From NCBI GenBank assembly GCA_902623305.1, contig CACNTB010000007.1:1-52664 (forward strand): 52,664 nt of DNA. Direction: 5' to 3'. Under the pieces are notes generated by a model that was not told where the DNA came from, searched no databases, and worked only from the letters and a program-made list of their open reading frames with translations. Source of the stretch: an uncultured Pelagibacteraceae bacterium (GTDB lineage: Bacteria; Pseudomonadota; Alphaproteobacteria; Pelagibacterales; Pelagibacteraceae). The position numbers and the translations under genes are program-made. Each line of letters starts with the position of its first letter. Position 1 is the first letter of the stretch. Positions 19,119 through 27,791 of this stretch are shown here, piece after piece.

Positions 19119-20296
19119 TTATTAGGTTTATTTGGTGTAAGTAATATTAAAAAATAACCAAATAATGTTGAAAGCAACGACCCAGTTAATACCCCAATTT
19201 TTACACCATCCATATATTGCATGTTTTCAACAAAAGCTAAATTTCCAACAAATAAACTCATTGTGAAACCTATTCCAGTCAGAACTCCTACACCATAAAA
19301 ATTGTACCAACTTGTATCGTTTGGCATCTGGGCTACTTTTAATTTTATCGATATATAAGAAAATATAAATACTCCAAGTTGTTTACCTAGAAATAGTCCA
19401 AGTACAATGCCTAATGGAACTTTATCCAGTAATGAAGCAAATGATAAACCATCTAAAGATACACCAGCGTTTGCAAATGCAAATAAAGGCATTATTCCAA
19501 AAGCAACATATGGACTAATTGCATGTTCAATCTTTATTAATAAAGAAAAATCTTTTTCTTTTTTTCTATGAGGAATTGTCATAGCTAACAAAACACCTGC
19601 TATAGTAGCATGTATTCCTGAGTTATGCGTAAAATCCCAAAGAAAAAGTCCAATAACTAAATAAGGTAGAAACTTTTTAATATTAAATTTATTAATTAAT
19701 AACAAAACAATAAAAGCTAACAACATTAAAGTTAAGTACTTAATGCTCAAATCTCCAGAGTAGAATAGGGCAATAATTACTATTGCTCCTAAATCATCAA
19801 TTATAGCTAATGCTGTTAAAAACACTTTTAATGATAAAGGAACTCTTTTACCTAGTAAAGATAAAACTCCTAAAGAAAAAGCAATATCAGTAGCTGATGG
19901 AATAGCCCACCCATTTAAAGTTTCACTATCACCTAAATTTATGAATACATAAAATAATGCTGGAACCAACATTCCTCCTACAGCAGCTATTATTGGTAAT
20001 AAAGCTTGTTTAATATTAGAAAGTTCTCCTTGTAAAAATTCTCTTTTAATTTCTAAAGTAACAAAGAAAAAGAAAATTGCCATTAAGGCATCATTGATCC
20101 AATGCAATACTGATAATTTTAATCCAAAATTATTAATACCTATGAATAAATACTTATTTAAAGTATCAAAATATAAATTTGCTAAACTAGAATTACTTAT
20201 AAATAATGCAATTATTGCAGCAAACAACAAAACAAGTCCACTTGCAGCTTCTAATTTAAAAAACCATCTAAAAGGCTTAGATATATAATTAATCAT
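19115..20296 (-). CDS. nhaA: Na+/H+ antiporter NhaA
   Basis: Inner-membrane electrogenic antiporter exporting Na+ for H+, important in a marine cell. About twelve helices are visible over 393 residues. The ion-binding site is conserved: ATDIAFSLGVL (Asp of helix IV) and LAIIDDLGAIV (the Asp-Asp pair of helix V). MPLFAFANAGV and GIGFTMSLFVGNLAF are further family signatures. It lies 6 bp downstream of the zinc-ribbon gene and 4 bp over gpx, forming a three-gene minus-strand unit. Confidence 0.97.
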   Translation of the reverse strand: MINYISKPFRWFFKLEAASGLVLLFAAIIALFISNSSLANLYFDTLNKYLFIGINNFGLKLSVLHWINDALMAIFFFFVTLEIKREFLQGELSNIKQALLPIIAAVGGMLVPALFYVFINLGDSETLNGWAIPSATDIAFSLGVLSLLGKRVPLSLKVFLTALAIIDDLGAIVIIALFYSGDLSIKYLTLMLLAFIVLLLINKFNIKKFLPYLVIGLFLWDFTHNSGIHATIAGVLLAMTIPHRKKEKDFSLLIKIEHAISPYVAFGIMPLFAFANAGVSLDGLSFASLLDKVPLGIVLGLFLGKQLGVFIFSYISIKLKVAQMPNDTSWYNFYGVGVLTGIGFTMSLFVGNLAFVENMQYMDGVKIGVLTGSLLSTLFGYFLILLTPNKPNK

Positions 20297-20302
20297 AAAA
20301 AT

Positions 20303-20800
20303 TTAATTTAGGTCTATAATAAATAGTTTTATATCTTGCAATGTTTCAAAAAGGTTAAATAGTAAGATTTCTAATCCTGGAAACACATTAATTAGTGGAG
20401 TTTTTAGAGTATCTAGCAATATAATTAATGCTACAAAAGATATAATAAAAATTATTAAATAAGAAAAAAACTTACTTACCTTATTTTCTGTTTTTTTAAG
20501 TGTCTTTATATTTTTTTGTTTTTCAGAATTTTTTTCTTTTTTTTTGTTATTTATTTTAGTTTTAATTATTTCTTCTTGTTGTTGTTTATCGTTTATTTCC
20601 TTCTCTTTATTATCCGTTTTTGTTTCAATGTCTTCATTGATAATTTCTTGCTTTAACTCGAGTACATCATTTTTTTTTTCTTCGATATTATAAAACCAAA
20701 TATGATTACATGATCCACATTGTAAATCTCTGCCTTGATCTGGTATTAAAGAATTATCAATTTTGAATTGTTTGTTACAATTTGGACAAGTAATTATCAT
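20303..20800 (-). CDS. Zinc-ribbon, single-pass membrane protein
   Basis: An N-terminal MJ0042-type zinc ribbon (MIITCPNCNKQFKID, then LQCGSCNHIWFY; Cys at residues 4, 7, 28 and 31) is followed by ~70 residues rich in Lys and Glu, probably a disordered or coiled linker. One hydrophobic helix follows near residues 112-135, then a short C-terminal tail. Such proteins are widespread in Alphaproteobacteria and their role is not established. It is the first gene of the zinc-ribbon/nhaA/gpx unit, 94 bp upstream of tRNA-Pro on the opposite strand. Confidence 0.8.
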   Translation of the reverse strand: MIITCPNCNKQFKIDNSLIPDQGRDLQCGSCNHIWFYNIEEKKNDVLELKQEIINEDIETKTDNKEKEINDKQQQEEIIKTKINNKKKEKNSEKQKNIKTLKKTENKVSKFFSYLIIFIISFVALIILLDTLKTPLINVFPGLEILLFNLFETLQDIKLFIIDLN

Positions 20801-20857
20801 GCTTCGTTATATACCAGATTTTATTCAAATTTCTTTTAATTTAGGTATCTTTATACA

Positions 20858-20885
20858 TTGAAATTATCAATAACTGCTGTATTAG
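20858..20885 (+). promoter_or_regulatory. Candidate sigma-70-type promoter for tRNA-Pro
   Basis: TTGAAA (20858-20863) and TATTAG (20880-20885) are separated by 16 bp, placing transcription start near 20892, three bases before the tRNA. The call rests on consensus match and position only. Confidence 0.45.
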
Positions 20886-20894
20886 TACTCGGAT

Positions 20895-20971
<77 letters not shown>

Positions 20972-20977
20972 TCATTT

Positions 20978-21259
20978 ATGAAAAAAGCAATTATTTACAT
21001 TCCAAATAAAAATCCAATGCAATCAGGATTAGCAAAAACATATAAGTGGATTTTAGAATTTAAAACAAAAGATCCTATAAAAAATCCTTTAATGGGTTGG
21101 GAAAGTTCATCTGATACATATACGGAGTTAAAATTAGAATTTTCTTCAAAAGAATTAGCTATAAATTATGCAAAAAAAAAGAAAATAGATTTTGAATTAA
21201 TTGAACCTCGTAAAAGAAAAACAGTAAAGAAATCTTACGCTGATAATTTTTTAAAGTAA
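20978..21259 (+). CDS. NDUFS4-type NADH dehydrogenase accessory subunit
   Basis: Homologue of the 18-kDa/AQDQ accessory subunit of respiratory complex I (NDUFS4 family), found in Alphaproteobacteria and mitochondria. Visible family features are AIIYIPNKNPMQSG, the WILEF strand, the PLMGWESSSDTYTELKLEF core and a basic C-terminus (EPRKRKTVKKSYADNF). Length is 93 residues. It directly follows tRNA-Pro and is followed 3 bp later by the SbmA-like gene. The complex I operon itself is not in the window. Confidence 0.9.
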   Translation: MKKAIIYIPNKNPMQSGLAKTYKWILEFKTKDPIKNPLMGWESSSDTYTELKLEFSSKELAINYAKKKKIDFELIEPRKRKTVKKSYADNFLK

Positions 21260-21262
21260 ACA

Positions 21263-22255
21263 ATGTTTAGATTTTTTACACAACGAAATTGGTTTCTCTG
21301 GTCATGGCTTGGTTCAGCAATTATTTTATCATCACTTTGGATACAAGTTAAAATTGATGTTAAAATAAATGAGTGGTTTGGTGAATTTTATGACATGATT
21401 CAAAAAGCATTAGGTGCTCCAAATTCAATTACTATTGAAGAGTATTGGTCAAGTCTGCTGTCATTTATTACTTTAGCTGCCATGTATGTTGGTGTTGCAG
21501 TAATAGTCAGTTTTTTTACTTCACACTATTTGTTCAGATGGAGAACGGCAATGGTTGAATGGTATCACAGTGTATATGACAGAGCTCGAAAAATAGAGGG
21601 AGCTGCACAAAGAGTACAAGAAGATACTATAAAATTTTCAAGAATAATGGAGTCACTAGGAACAAGTTTAATTGAGGCTGTAATGATCTTAGTCGAATTT
21701 ATGCCTATATTATTTGGTTTAAGTATTGGAATACCTATTTTCTTTTTTGGTGATTGGGATTATGGTTTAATTGTTGGTGCATTAATCTGGTCTGTAGGAG
21801 GAACAATATTTTTAATTATACTTGGGCTTATTCTTAGATTGGTAGGTGTTGAATACGATTTACAAAAAAAAGAGGCTGCTTATAGAAAAATACTTGTAAT
21901 AGCTGAAGATGATGGGACTGTAAGACCAAAAACCATTGAAGAATTATTTGATGGAGTAAGAAATATTCATTTTTTAAGTTACATCAGATATTTATATTTT
22001 AATATTGGAAGAATTGCATATCTACAAGCTAATGTATTATCAGCATATGTATTTTTAGCTCCTGCAATAGTTGCTGGCGCTGTCACACTTGGTGTCATGC
22101 AGCAAATTATAAGAGCATTTGGACGAGTAGAGGGATCAATGCAATATATATTAAAAGCATGGCCTACAATCATTGAGCTTGCTAGTGTTTATAAACGTTT
22201 AAGAGAGTTTGAATCAAAAATTAAATATGAAGAACTAATTGATGAAAAAGCTTAA
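21263..22255 (+). CDS. SbmA/BacA-like membrane protein
   Basis: Membrane protein of the SbmA/BacA family, proton-driven importers of peptides and related compounds related to ABC transporter membrane domains but lacking the ATPase. Hydrophobic segments lie near residues 12-30, 65-90, 140-165, 170-195 and 255-285. Family-like stretches are INEWFGEFYDMIQKA, FRWRTAMVEWYHSVYD, EGAAQRVQEDTIKF and VEGSMQYILKAWPTIIEL. At 330 residues it is shorter than E. coli SbmA (~400). Its stop overlaps the glpX ATG by one base. The physiological substrate is unknown here. Confidence 0.85.
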   Translation: MFRFFTQRNWFLWSWLGSAIILSSLWIQVKIDVKINEWFGEFYDMIQKALGAPNSITIEEYWSSLLSFITLAAMYVGVAVIVSFFTSHYLFRWRTAMVEWYHSVYDRARKIEGAAQRVQEDTIKFSRIMESLGTSLIEAVMILVEFMPILFGLSIGIPIFFFGDWDYGLIVGALIWSVGGTIFLIILGLILRLVGVEYDLQKKEAAYRKILVIAEDDGTVRPKTIEELFDGVRNIHFLSYIRYLYFNIGRIAYLQANVLSAYVFLAPAIVAGAVTLGVMQQIIRAFGRVEGSMQYILKAWPTIIELASVYKRLREFESKIKYEELIDEKA

Positions 22256-23196
22256 TGGCTATAGATAAAAAATTTGTTGATCAGTTCATTAATGTTTCAT
22301 CTAAAGCAGCACTATCATCCTCATACCTAGTTGGAAAAAATGATAAAATTGCAGCAGATAAAGCTGCAGTTGACTCTATGAGATCAGAACTTAACAAAAT
22401 GAATATTCAAGGAAAAATAGTTATAGGCGAAGGCGAATTGGATGATGCACCAATGCTTTATATTGGAGAAACACTTGGAAATAAAAATGGTCCTGAATTA
22501 GACATAGCAGTTGACCCTTTGGAAGGAACAAACTTTGCAGCAAACAACCTTCCAGGAGCATTATCTGTTATTGCGGTATCAGAAAAAAACAATTTATTTA
22601 ATGCACCAGAAACTTATATGGATAAAATCTCAACAAGGGTTAAAGAAAAAAATGTTGTTGATCTTGATTTTTCTATTAAAAAAAATATTTCAAATCTAAG
22701 TGAATATTTAAATAAAAAACCTGAATATTTAACAGCATGTTTATTGGATAGACCAAGACATAAAAAAATTATAAATGAATTAAAAGATCTTGGAGTTAAC
22801 CTCAAATTAATTACAGATGGTGATGTATCTGGAGCTTTAATGGTAACAGATGATAAGTACAATGTAGACATATTTTTAGGAATTGGTGGTGGTCCCGAAG
22901 GAGTTTTAGCTGCTGCGGCATTAGATGCTTATGATTGTAGTTTTCAAGGAAGATTTTTATTTGAGACTGATGAAGATAAAACTAGAGCAAAAAAAATGGG
23001 TATAAAAGATTTATCAAAGAAATATGAAATTAATGAAATAGTTTCGGGTGATTCAATTTTTTGTGCAACGGGAATAACTTCTGGTGATTTGGTTTCAGGT
23101 ATTAAAATTGAAAATGATGTTTTTGTTTCAGAAACATTGGTCACTCACAAATCTACTGGATTAAAGGAAGTAATAAAATTGAAACAAAATATTTGA
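22255..23196 (+). CDS. glpX: Class II fructose-1,6-bisphosphatase GlpX
   Basis: Hydrolyses fructose-1,6-bisphosphate in gluconeogenesis, a lithium-sensitive-phosphatase fold enzyme. The conserved segments GEGELDDAPMLYIGE (metal-binding Glu/Asp), DIAVDPLEGTN, ITDGDVSGAL and GIGGGPEGVLAAAAL are all present. Length is 313 residues. It follows the SbmA-like gene with a one-base overlap (TAATG), so the two may be coupled. tRNA-Glu begins 46 bp downstream. Confidence 0.95.
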   Translation: MAIDKKFVDQFINVSSKAALSSSYLVGKNDKIAADKAAVDSMRSELNKMNIQGKIVIGEGELDDAPMLYIGETLGNKNGPELDIAVDPLEGTNFAANNLPGALSVIAVSEKNNLFNAPETYMDKISTRVKEKNVVDLDFSIKKNISNLSEYLNKKPEYLTACLLDRPRHKKIINELKDLGVNLKLITDGDVSGALMVTDDKYNVDIFLGIGGGPEGVLAAAALDAYDCSFQGRFLFETDEDKTRAKKMGIKDLSKKYEINEIVSGDSIFCATGITSGDLVSGIKIENDVFVSETLVTHKSTGLKEVIKLKQNI

Positions 23197-23242
23197 TGAT
23201 ATACTTGATTAATTATCTAATTTACAATAAAAAGCAGCTTCC

Positions 23243-23317
23243 GGTCCCTTCGTCTATCGGTTAGGACACGTGGTTTTCATCCTCGAAAGAGGGGTTCGAT
23301 TCCCCTAGGGACCGCCA
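23243..23317 (+). tRNA. tRNA-Glu(UUC), with a mismatched anticodon stem
   Basis: The acceptor is GGTCCCT/AGGGACC, the D arm GTCT/GGAC, and the T arm AGGGG/CCCCT with loop TTCGATT. The anticodon loop TTTTCAT gives TTC. The anticodon stem is CGTGG/CCTCG, leaving a T-T mismatch at positions 29-41. The discriminator is G and CCA is encoded (23315-23317). It forms the left border of the accessory segment; no second copy of its 3' end was seen within the window. Confidence 0.95.
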
Positions 23318-23323
23318 AAAAAC

Positions 23324-23587
23324 ATGCCTCATTATGTATATATGCTCAAAAGCATTTCTCATAAAAAAGTTAAGACTTATGTCGGCTACAGTATTAATTA
23401 TAAAAAAAGATTAATAAAACATAATATAGGTAAGGCTGCAAAATCAACTAGAGGATATAAATGGATAATAATTTTCAAAAAGCTTTTTAAGACTAAATCC
23501 AAAGCATTAAAATTTGAATATGAGCTTAAAAAAAATAGAAAAAAACGTTTAACTATATTACAAGATCATTATGAGCAAAGATCTTAA
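23324..23587 (+). CDS. GIY-YIG domain protein (UPF0213/COG2827 type)
   Basis: A stand-alone GIY-YIG nuclease-fold protein of 87 residues. The two-strand signature is HYVYMLKS (GIY position) and TYVGYS (YIG position), followed by the helix with KKRLIKHN and the Glu-containing FEYELKK. This resembles the small COG2827 proteins, whose role in cells is unclear. It starts 6 bp after tRNA-Glu and overlaps the start of the large glycosyltransferase by 17 bp. It is an accessory gene and a potential mobile-element remnant, although such single-domain proteins are also common residents. Confidence 0.85.
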   Translation: MPHYVYMLKSISHKKVKTYVGYSINYKKRLIKHNIGKAAKSTRGYKWIIIFKKLFKTKSKALKFEYELKKNRKKRLTILQDHYEQRS

Positions 23588-25688
23588 AATTGCTACTATA
23601 TTACCGTATAAAGAAAATTATACATTCAACAAGGCTCAGGCTGCTGCTATATGGGTATGCGATTTTTATAAATTTTCAAAGTTTAAAAATCAAAATTATA
23701 TTTTTGGAAATACAAAAGGCAAAGATTATTTAACTAAAAATTACATAAATATTAACATAAGCAATCTTAAGTCAAAATTTTCCAGCTCAACAAATGAATA
23801 CTGTAAAAATTTTATAAAAAAAACTCAAAACATAAATTTTGATATTATTGAAATTCATAATCGACCACTAGTATTTAACTTTCTAAAGAATGAGATTAAT
23901 ACAAAATATATAATGTATTTTCATAATGATCCTCTATCGATGAATGGATCTAAGACTTCCAATGAAAGATTAAAATTATTAGATGAAATAGATAAAATAA
24001 TTTTTGTAAGCAAGTGGGTGCAAAATCGTTTTTTCTTAAACTTAGATAAAAAATTAATTAATAAAACTGAAGTAGTATATCCGAGCATACATAGAGAAAA
24101 AAAAATTTTTGTTAAAGAAAAAAAAATTACATTTGTAGGTAAATTAAATGAGTCAAAAGGGTATGATATTTACAAAGATGCAGTTATTAAAATACTTAAT
24201 GAATTTAAAGATTGGAAAGCATATTCGATTGGAGACGAGAGCAGAAGTCGACCTGTAATAAATCATCATAATCATATAGAGTTAGGTTTTTTAAAACACA
24301 AAAAAGTTTTAGAATTTTTAAACAAATCAGAAATAGCAGTTGTTCCTTCAAGATGGGAAGAGCCTTTTGGCAGAACAGCTTTAGAATCCTCATCAAGGGC
24401 ATGTGCTACAATTATTTCAAATAGAGGTGGATTGCCCGAAACTACAGATCATTGTGTTATTTTAAAAAAATTAAATTCTTACGAATTATATTTAAAAATA
24501 AAAAAATTAATTAAAAATCAGAAATATAGAAAAAAAATACAATATGATGGCTTCAGAAAAGTTAAACATCAAATAAAAGAAAATTCAAAATTAATAGATA
24601 AAATAAGAGAAAACTGTGTTCAAAAGTTCAACCTTAACTTTATCAGAAATAAACTTAGAATTATAAATATTTATAATACAGGTCAAAAATTAAACCATAG
24701 ACTATATAATATTTCGCTTGGCAAAAAATTTACCAATGGATTTATAAGAAATGGACATGATGTTTTAGAAATTAGTGATAGGGATTTTGTTAGACAAAAT
24801 AGAAACTTTTCACTTAAAAACAGCTCAACCAAATTTCAAGAATTTTTAATTGAAACTTTTAAAAATTACAATCCAGACTTTTTATTTTTTGGTCATACAA
24901 AAAATATTGATATAGAAACAATAGATCAATTTAGGTCAATTAATAAGAATTTAATTATCTCCCAATGGAATGAAGATCCTATAATGCCAAGTTTATCTTA
25001 TTCAAAAACAAATATAAAAAATATATCTTATTATGCTAAATTTGTTGATCATAATTTTATAACTACAGACCCAAGTGTATTTATAAAACAAAATTCAAAA
25101 GTTAAAAATTTACATTTTTTCTTTGTTCCTGTGGACAGTAATATTGAATGTTTTAATGTTTATAAATTGAATCCTACTAGAGATATATTTTACGCAATGA
25201 GTCATGGTGTAAACCGAGCAAAACTTAAAAAAGGTAAGACAGATAGTAGAATTAATTTTCTGAATAATTTGATTAAAAGAATTGATAACATAAATTATGA
25301 TTTTTATGGTTTTGAAAACAAAGAACCTATATGGGGGGATAATTTTTATAAAGCTTTAGTAAATTCTAAGATGGGTCTAAATTTAAGTCGTGGTCTTCCA
25401 ACAAAATATTATTCAAGCAATAGGATTGCTTCATTAATGGGAAATGGTCTTTTAACATTCATAGATAAAAAAACACAAATGAATGATTTTTTTAATAATA
25501 ATGAAATTATTTTTTACAATGGAATAAATGATTTGTCTGAAAAAATTAAATTTTATAAAAAAAATGAAAAATCAAGAATTAAAATTGCAAGAAATGGGAA
25601 AAAGAAATATTTTAAATTATTTAACGAATTAAAAACTACTAAATATATTATCGATAAATCTTTAGGTAATAGAACATTTTTATATTGA
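23571..25688 (+). CDS. Two-module glycosyltransferase: GT4 plus CgeB-like domain
   Basis: A 705-residue cytosolic protein with two GT-B modules. Residues ~1-350 form a GT4-type module with a donor-binding segment (ITFVGKLNESKGYDI near 185) and the E-x7-E signature SRWEEPFGRTALE near 261. Residues ~365-700 resemble the CgeB/Glyco_trans_1_2 type (NRIASLMGNGLLTFID near 620, then a DLSEKIKFY repeat). No membrane segments are visible. It is followed, with a one-base overlap, by a GT2 gene, so both probably act on a surface glycan. Donor and acceptor are unknown. Confidence 0.8.
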   Translation: MSKDLKIATILPYKENYTFNKAQAAAIWVCDFYKFSKFKNQNYIFGNTKGKDYLTKNYININISNLKSKFSSSTNEYCKNFIKKTQNINFDIIEIHNRPLVFNFLKNEINTKYIMYFHNDPLSMNGSKTSNERLKLLDEIDKIIFVSKWVQNRFFLNLDKKLINKTEVVYPSIHREKKIFVKEKKITFVGKLNESKGYDIYKDAVIKILNEFKDWKAYSIGDESRSRPVINHHNHIELGFLKHKKVLEFLNKSEIAVVPSRWEEPFGRTALESSSRACATIISNRGGLPETTDHCVILKKLNSYELYLKIKKLIKNQKYRKKIQYDGFRKVKHQIKENSKLIDKIRENCVQKFNLNFIRNKLRIINIYNTGQKLNHRLYNISLGKKFTNGFIRNGHDVLEISDRDFVRQNRNFSLKNSSTKFQEFLIETFKNYNPDFLFFGHTKNIDIETIDQFRSINKNLIISQWNEDPIMPSLSYSKTNIKNISYYAKFVDHNFITTDPSVFIKQNSKVKNLHFFFVPVDSNIECFNVYKLNPTRDIFYAMSHGVNRAKLKKGKTDSRINFLNNLIKRIDNINYDFYGFENKEPIWGDNFYKALVNSKMGLNLSRGLPTKYYSSNRIASLMGNGLLTFIDKKTQMNDFFNNNEIIFYNGINDLSEKIKFYKKNEKSRIKIARNGKKKYFKLFNELKTTKYIIDKSLGNRTFLY

Positions 25689-26542
25689 TGAAAATATCAA
25701 TATTGATACCAACTTTTAATAATTTATCTTATTTAAAATTTTTTCTTAATTCCTTAAAAAAAAATTCTTTATTTGAACATGAGATTATTATTCATGTTAA
25801 CGATGGATCAGATGGAACATTAGATTTTGTCCAAAAAAGTAATTTTAAATTTACTCACAGTAAAGAAAATATAGGCTTATGTAGTTCAATGAACAATGCT
25901 TATAAATTAAGTACTTCAGACTTTTTGTTATATGCTCATGATGATATGTATTTTTGTAAAAATTGGGATAAATATCTTATTGATGAAATTAATAAACAAA
26001 AAAATAATTTTTATTATTTATCTGGTACAAATGTATCTACAAGATTTGGTCTAATAAATTACAATTGTGGAGATGTTTTAGAAAATTTTGATGAAAATAA
26101 GTTCTTAAAATTTTGTACTGATGACAATACACCTGATTTGCAAAGTTCTCATTGGGCTCCTCACTTAATTCATAGAGAATTATGGGATAAAATAGGTGGA
26201 TTTAGTGAAGAATTTAATCCAGGTGATGGTTCGGATCCTGATTTTTGCATGAAGTTATGGTTAGAAAATGTAAGAATTTTTAAGGGTATATCAAATTTTA
26301 AAGTATACCACTTTAATTCTTTAACTACTAGAAATAATAAAGTTACACTTAACAATGGTACTAAAATATTTTTGTTAAAATACGGTTTTAATCCTAAATT
26401 TTTCAGAAAATATTATTTAAAAGGAAATAATTCAATAATTCCTTACAGAGGTATTTTAGATGAACCTAAGAATAATTTTTTTATGTTTATAGATTTGATA
26501 ATTAATAAATTAAAATATTTATTTTATAAATTTAAATTTTAA
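25688..26542 (+). CDS. Family 2 glycosyltransferase
   Basis: GT-A fold glycosyltransferase of family 2. The nucleotide-sugar motif ISILIPTFNNLSYLKFFL is at the N-terminus, HVNDGSDGT near residue 36, the metal-binding AHDDMYF near residue 83, and the acceptor-side GGFSEEFNPGDGSDPDF near residue 170. No transmembrane helix is seen. The start is ATG 25688, overlapping the previous stop (TGATG). It is convergent with the recombinase gene and overlaps its end by 11 bp. Confidence 0.88.
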   Translation: MKISILIPTFNNLSYLKFFLNSLKKNSLFEHEIIIHVNDGSDGTLDFVQKSNFKFTHSKENIGLCSSMNNAYKLSTSDFLLYAHDDMYFCKNWDKYLIDEINKQKNNFYYLSGTNVSTRFGLINYNCGDVLENFDENKFLKFCTDDNTPDLQSSHWAPHLIHRELWDKIGGFSEEFNPGDGSDPDFCMKLWLENVRIFKGISNFKVYHFNSLTTRNNKVTLNNGTKIFLLKYGFNPKFFRKYYLKGNNSIIPYRGILDEPKNNFFMFIDLIINKLKYLFYKFKF

Positions 26543-27485
26543 CTTTATTTAAAGCATTATTTTTAAATATATTTGCTTCTCTAATATACCTTCTAACCAT
26601 TTGTGTTGTTTTATGACCTGTCATAGCCATTATACTTCTCTCATCAGCGCCTGAATCTGCAGCTACTGTTGCAAAACCCGACCTCAAACTATGACCTGCA
26701 AAATTTTTGTTTTCGATACCTGCTAACTCTAAATACTCTTTCATTAATAAAACTACAGATTGATCAGTTAATCTTTTATCTGTTAATGATAAACCTTTAG
26801 AAAATCTTCTAAAAATAGGTCCAGATTTAATTTTTGATATTTCTAACCATTTTTTTAAATTTGTAACAGGACAGTAAATTTCATTATTGAAGTAGGGTAG
26901 TCCTTTGGTCATTCCTTCTCCGAATTGGTCAGTTTTTGATCTTTTAATAGTGATTTTCAGACCCTCAGGAACAAATTCTAAATCCTCATGATCAATTGAA
27001 ATGAGCTCGGTTCTTCTAAATCCTCCTCCAAAGCCAATTAAGATTATTGATTTATCTCTAAGTTTTTTTATTTCCTCAGTTTTTTGTTCATTTATTGAAT
27101 TAATAATTAATTTTAAATGATTGATTAATATAGGTTTTTTACCTTTCTGAATACTTCCTTTGACCCTTCTTATTCCCATTAAATTTTCAACGATGATTGG
27201 ATGTTTTGTGTCAAGATAATGCCCTTTAAGCTTATGAACCATACTTATTGATACCAATCTTCGTCTTAAAGTGCTTATTTTTGAGTTTTTAGAGAGATGG
27301 GTTAGGTATAAAGAAACTATTTTAGGCTCTGTTGGTAATGCATTTAATCCATGTTTAGTACAAAAAGCTCCGAAGTCTTTAAAGTCAGATTTATAAGCTC
27401 TTAAAGTATTATTTGCCTTTGAGCTTTTAAGGTTATTTAAAGTTTCCTCATGAAGCGTTTTAAGGTCTGTTGTCAGTTCATTCAT
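26532..27485 (-). CDS. Tyrosine recombinase / site-specific integrase
   Basis: A 317-residue tyrosine recombinase that breaks and rejoins DNA through a 3'-phosphotyrosine. A SAM-like core-binding domain spans residues ~12-105. The catalytic domain has R157 (GFRRTEL), K184 (SKTD), H265-x2-R268 (HSLRSG), H291 (TGHKT) and nucleophile Y300 (VRRYI), so all catalytic positions are intact. It is not obviously XerC or XerD. It overlaps the convergent GT2 gene by 11 bp. A 12-of-14 dyad with a 7-nt spacer lies directly upstream of its start. It is the main mobile-type gene of the window. Confidence 0.92.
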   Translation of the reverse strand: MNELTTDLKTLHEETLNNLKSSKANNTLRAYKSDFKDFGAFCTKHGLNALPTEPKIVSLYLTHLSKNSKISTLRRRLVSISMVHKLKGHYLDTKHPIIVENLMGIRRVKGSIQKGKKPILINHLKLIINSINEQKTEEIKKLRDKSIILIGFGGGFRRTELISIDHEDLEFVPEGLKITIKRSKTDQFGEGMTKGLPYFNNEIYCPVTNLKKWLEISKIKSGPIFRRFSKGLSLTDKRLTDQSVVLLMKEYLELAGIENKNFAGHSLRSGFATVAADSGADERSIMAMTGHKTTQMVRRYIREANIFKNNALNKVKI

Positions 27486-27488
27486 ATA

Positions 27489-27523
27489 ATTACTATTGAT
27501 AACAATTAATTATCGTTAGTAAT
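27489..27523. repeat. Near-perfect dyad upstream of the recombinase, core-site geometry
   Basis: The arms 27489-27502 and 27510-27523 match as inverted repeats at 12 of 14 positions around a 7-nt spacer (CAATTAA). The inner halves contain TTGATAA and TTATCGT. The element begins 4 bp upstream of the recombinase ATG. The geometry (11-14 bp arms, 6-8 bp spacer) is what tyrosine recombinases bind and cross over in. An operator for autoregulation is the alternative. Confidence 0.55.
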
Positions 27524-27602
27524 ATATCAACTGTTTTATAATGTCAAATAAAATAATTTATTAATTTAAAGGACAATTAATGGCATTGTGAGAACAACAA
27601 GT

Positions 27603-27791
27603 ATGAAATATTATTTAAATATGGGCATAGACGGAGTAATAGAACCGATATATTTTTTAATAACATCATTTGGTTTTGCAATTTTGAGCTTTATTAATTA
27701 TAGAAAATCTGGAAAAACACTGGAAACTATTTATCTTTCAATTTTAACTGTTTTCTTTATTGTCTGCTTCATTATCTTAAATTTTTATTGA
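27603..27791 (+). CDS. Small two-helix membrane protein, hypothetical
   Basis: A 62-residue frame with two hydrophobic segments, near residues 13-31 (IEPIYFLITSFGFAILSF) and 42-60 (LSILTVFFIVCFIILNF), separated by a short basic loop. I use ATG 27603; a GTG at 27588 would add five residues. It ends overlapping the ogt ATG by one base (TGATG), which supports translation as a coupled pair. I do not recognise the family. Confidence 0.55.
   Translation: MKYYLNMGIDGVIEPIYFLITSFGFAILSFINYRKSGKTLETIYLSILTVFFIVCFIILNFY

Noticed and set aside
23208-23217. ATTAATTATC shared by the tRNA-Glu upstream region and the recombinase dyad (27505-27514), a possible att pair
   Set aside because: A 10-base A/T-rich match is expected by chance at this base composition and the similarity does not extend.
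27491-27521. The recombinase dyad as a chromosomal dif site
   Set aside because: The dif-type half-site (TTATGTTAAAT or close) is not present, and the recombinase does not look like XerC or XerD.
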